A stretch of 39,513 nt of DNA from JAVJPJ01 sp040217295. Lineage in GTDB: Bacteria; Pseudomonadota; Alphaproteobacteria; Rhodobacterales; Rhodobacteraceae. Under the pieces are notes generated by a model. The model worked only from the letters and a program-made list of their open reading frames with translations. It was not told where the DNA came from and made no database searches. This document shows positions 38,727-39,513 of the stretch, piece after piece; within the stretch, counting starts at the first letter, position 1; each line of letters starts with the position of its first letter. The stretch spans positions 1-39,513 of the forward strand of contig CAYWTM010000017.1 of NCBI GenBank assembly GCA_964460185.1, given 5' to 3'. A program made the translations under genes and the position numbers.

Positions 38727-39513
38727 ATGTTGAGCCCTGCGACAGAAACGGAACTTGCGGAATGCATCGCGGACGCGGCAGGCCCGGTTCGGATCATCGG
38801 AGGCGGGACACGACCGATCGGCCGGCCCGTGGCGGGCGAGGCCCTGTCGGTTGCCGGTTTGAACGGCATATCCCTGTACGAACCCGGGGCCCTGACCATT
38901 GTCGCGGGTGCAGGCACGCCTCTGGCGGAGATCGAGGCCGCTCTGGCGGCTGAAAACCAGCGCCTTCCCTTCGAGCCGATGGATCACCGCGCGCTCTTGG
39001 GCACCGACGGTGAGCCGACGATCGGCGGTGTCGTTGCCGCAAATGTCTCGGGGCCCCGGCGTATCCAGGCGGGCGCCTGTCGGGACAGCCTGATCGGCGT
39101 GCGGTTCGTGGATGGTGCCGGGACCATGCTCAAGAATGGCGGTCGGGTGATGAAGAACGTCACCGGCTACGACCTGGTCAAGCTGCTGGCGGGAAGCTAC
39201 GGCACGCTTGGTGTCTTGTCCGAGGTGGCTTTCAAGGTGTTGCCCGATGTCGAGGCGCAGGCCAGCGTCGTGCTGAGCGGGCTTGGGCCGCACCAGGCGG
39301 TCGAGGCCATGGCCATGGCGCTAAGCTCGCCCTTCGAGGTGTCTGGCGCGGCGCATCTGCCGGGCGCGGGGCGCACCGTTCTGCGACTGGAAGGATTTAC
39401 GGCCAGTGTCGCGTACCGGGCGGACCGGCTGGTGGACACGCTCAAGATGTTCGGCGCCGCCGAGGTGCAGTTGGACGGTGAGGCCGTGCGCGCAGAATGG
39501 CGGGCGATCCGGG
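38727..39513 (+). CDS. glcE: Glycolate oxidase subunit GlcE (partial, runs off the window)
   Basis: At least 262 residues of an FAD-binding subunit. The start ATG at 38727 has AAGGAG about 10 bases upstream. The nucleotide-binding segment IIGGGTRPIG and the highly characteristic NVTGYDLVKLLAGSYGTLG are in frame, as is GTDGEPTIGGVVAANVSGP. GlcE pairs with GlcD in the membrane-bound complex. No stop occurs before the window end; glcF is expected next. The first residues (MLSPATETELAECIADAAG) are family-like. Confidence 0.93.
   Translation, partial: MLSPATETELAECIADAAGPVRIIGGGTRPIGRPVAGEALSVAGLNGISLYEPGALTIVAGAGTPLAEIEAALAAENQRLPFEPMDHRALLGTDGEPTIGGVVAANVSGPRRIQAGACRDSLIGVRFVDGAGTMLKNGGRVMKNVTGYDLVKLLAGSYGTLGVLSEVAFKVLPDVEAQASVVLSGLGPHQAVEAMAMALSSPFEVSGAAHLPGAGRTVLRLEGFTASVAYRADRLVDTLKMFGAAEVQLDGEAVRAEWRAIR

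Overview
The window is GC-rich chromosomal DNA of an alphaproteobacterium, most probably a member of the Roseobacter group / Rhodobacteraceae. Support: an AapJQMP amino-acid transporter, an F1-ATPase chaperone of the ATP12 family, a LuxR/LuxI pair directly behind rpoA-rplQ, glycolate-oxidase genes, a MoxR/DUF58/DUF4159 operon, many four-base ATGA stop/start overlaps and family-typical intergenic hairpins. No integrase, transposase, phage gene, CRISPR array or rRNA is visible; this is mostly ordinary core genome with a few accessory spots.

Layout. 1-730: 3' end of rpoA and rplQ. 845-3199: quorum-sensing island (small divergent ORF, luxR, luxI, Cys-rich membrane protein). 3237-7395: rarA, then crcB, an RluC-type pseudouridine synthase, a HAD phosphatase and an ATP12 chaperone, the last four chained by ATGA overlaps. 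7644-12165: aapJQMP with a strong hairpin between the binding-protein gene and the permeases. 12173-12315: six consecutive hairpins in the convergent gap. 12325-22145 (mainly minus strand): sixA, a ferredoxin-like protein, argB, engB, a MOSC protein, yidC, a GGDEF/EAL protein, ttcA, and yidD-rnpA-rpmH; one plus-strand DUF3833 lipoprotein gene interrupts it. 22499-26123: DedA/TVP38 membrane protein, MerA-like flavin disulfide oxidoreductase and an orphan histidine kinase, then tRNA-Arg(ACG). 26357-29083: DUF2798, an AerR/PpaA-like cobalamin-domain regulator, an SDR protein and DUF1285. 29146-35884: moxR operon. 35900-37080 (minus): zinc-finger protein, exported protein, CopD/HemJ-like protein. 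37207-end: glcD and the start of glcE.

The most interesting locus is 26681-27696. The AerR/PpaA-like gene has two matching 18-bp sites of the PpsR/CrtJ type (TGT-N12-ACA), one before it and one after it, with no photosynthesis gene in sight. This suggests a light- or redox-responsive regulatory unit, either in an aerobic anoxygenic phototroph or left over from one. Other items worth a look are the TTGCAA-centred hairpin array at 12173-12315, a FadR/GlcC-type operator candidate in front of glcD, the TVP38/oxidoreductase/kinase module, and the small ORF divergent from luxR.

Start sites were chosen by ribosome-binding site, overlap and family fit, and several N-termini differ from the longest possible reading frame. 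All family assignments come from reading motifs; no database search was run.
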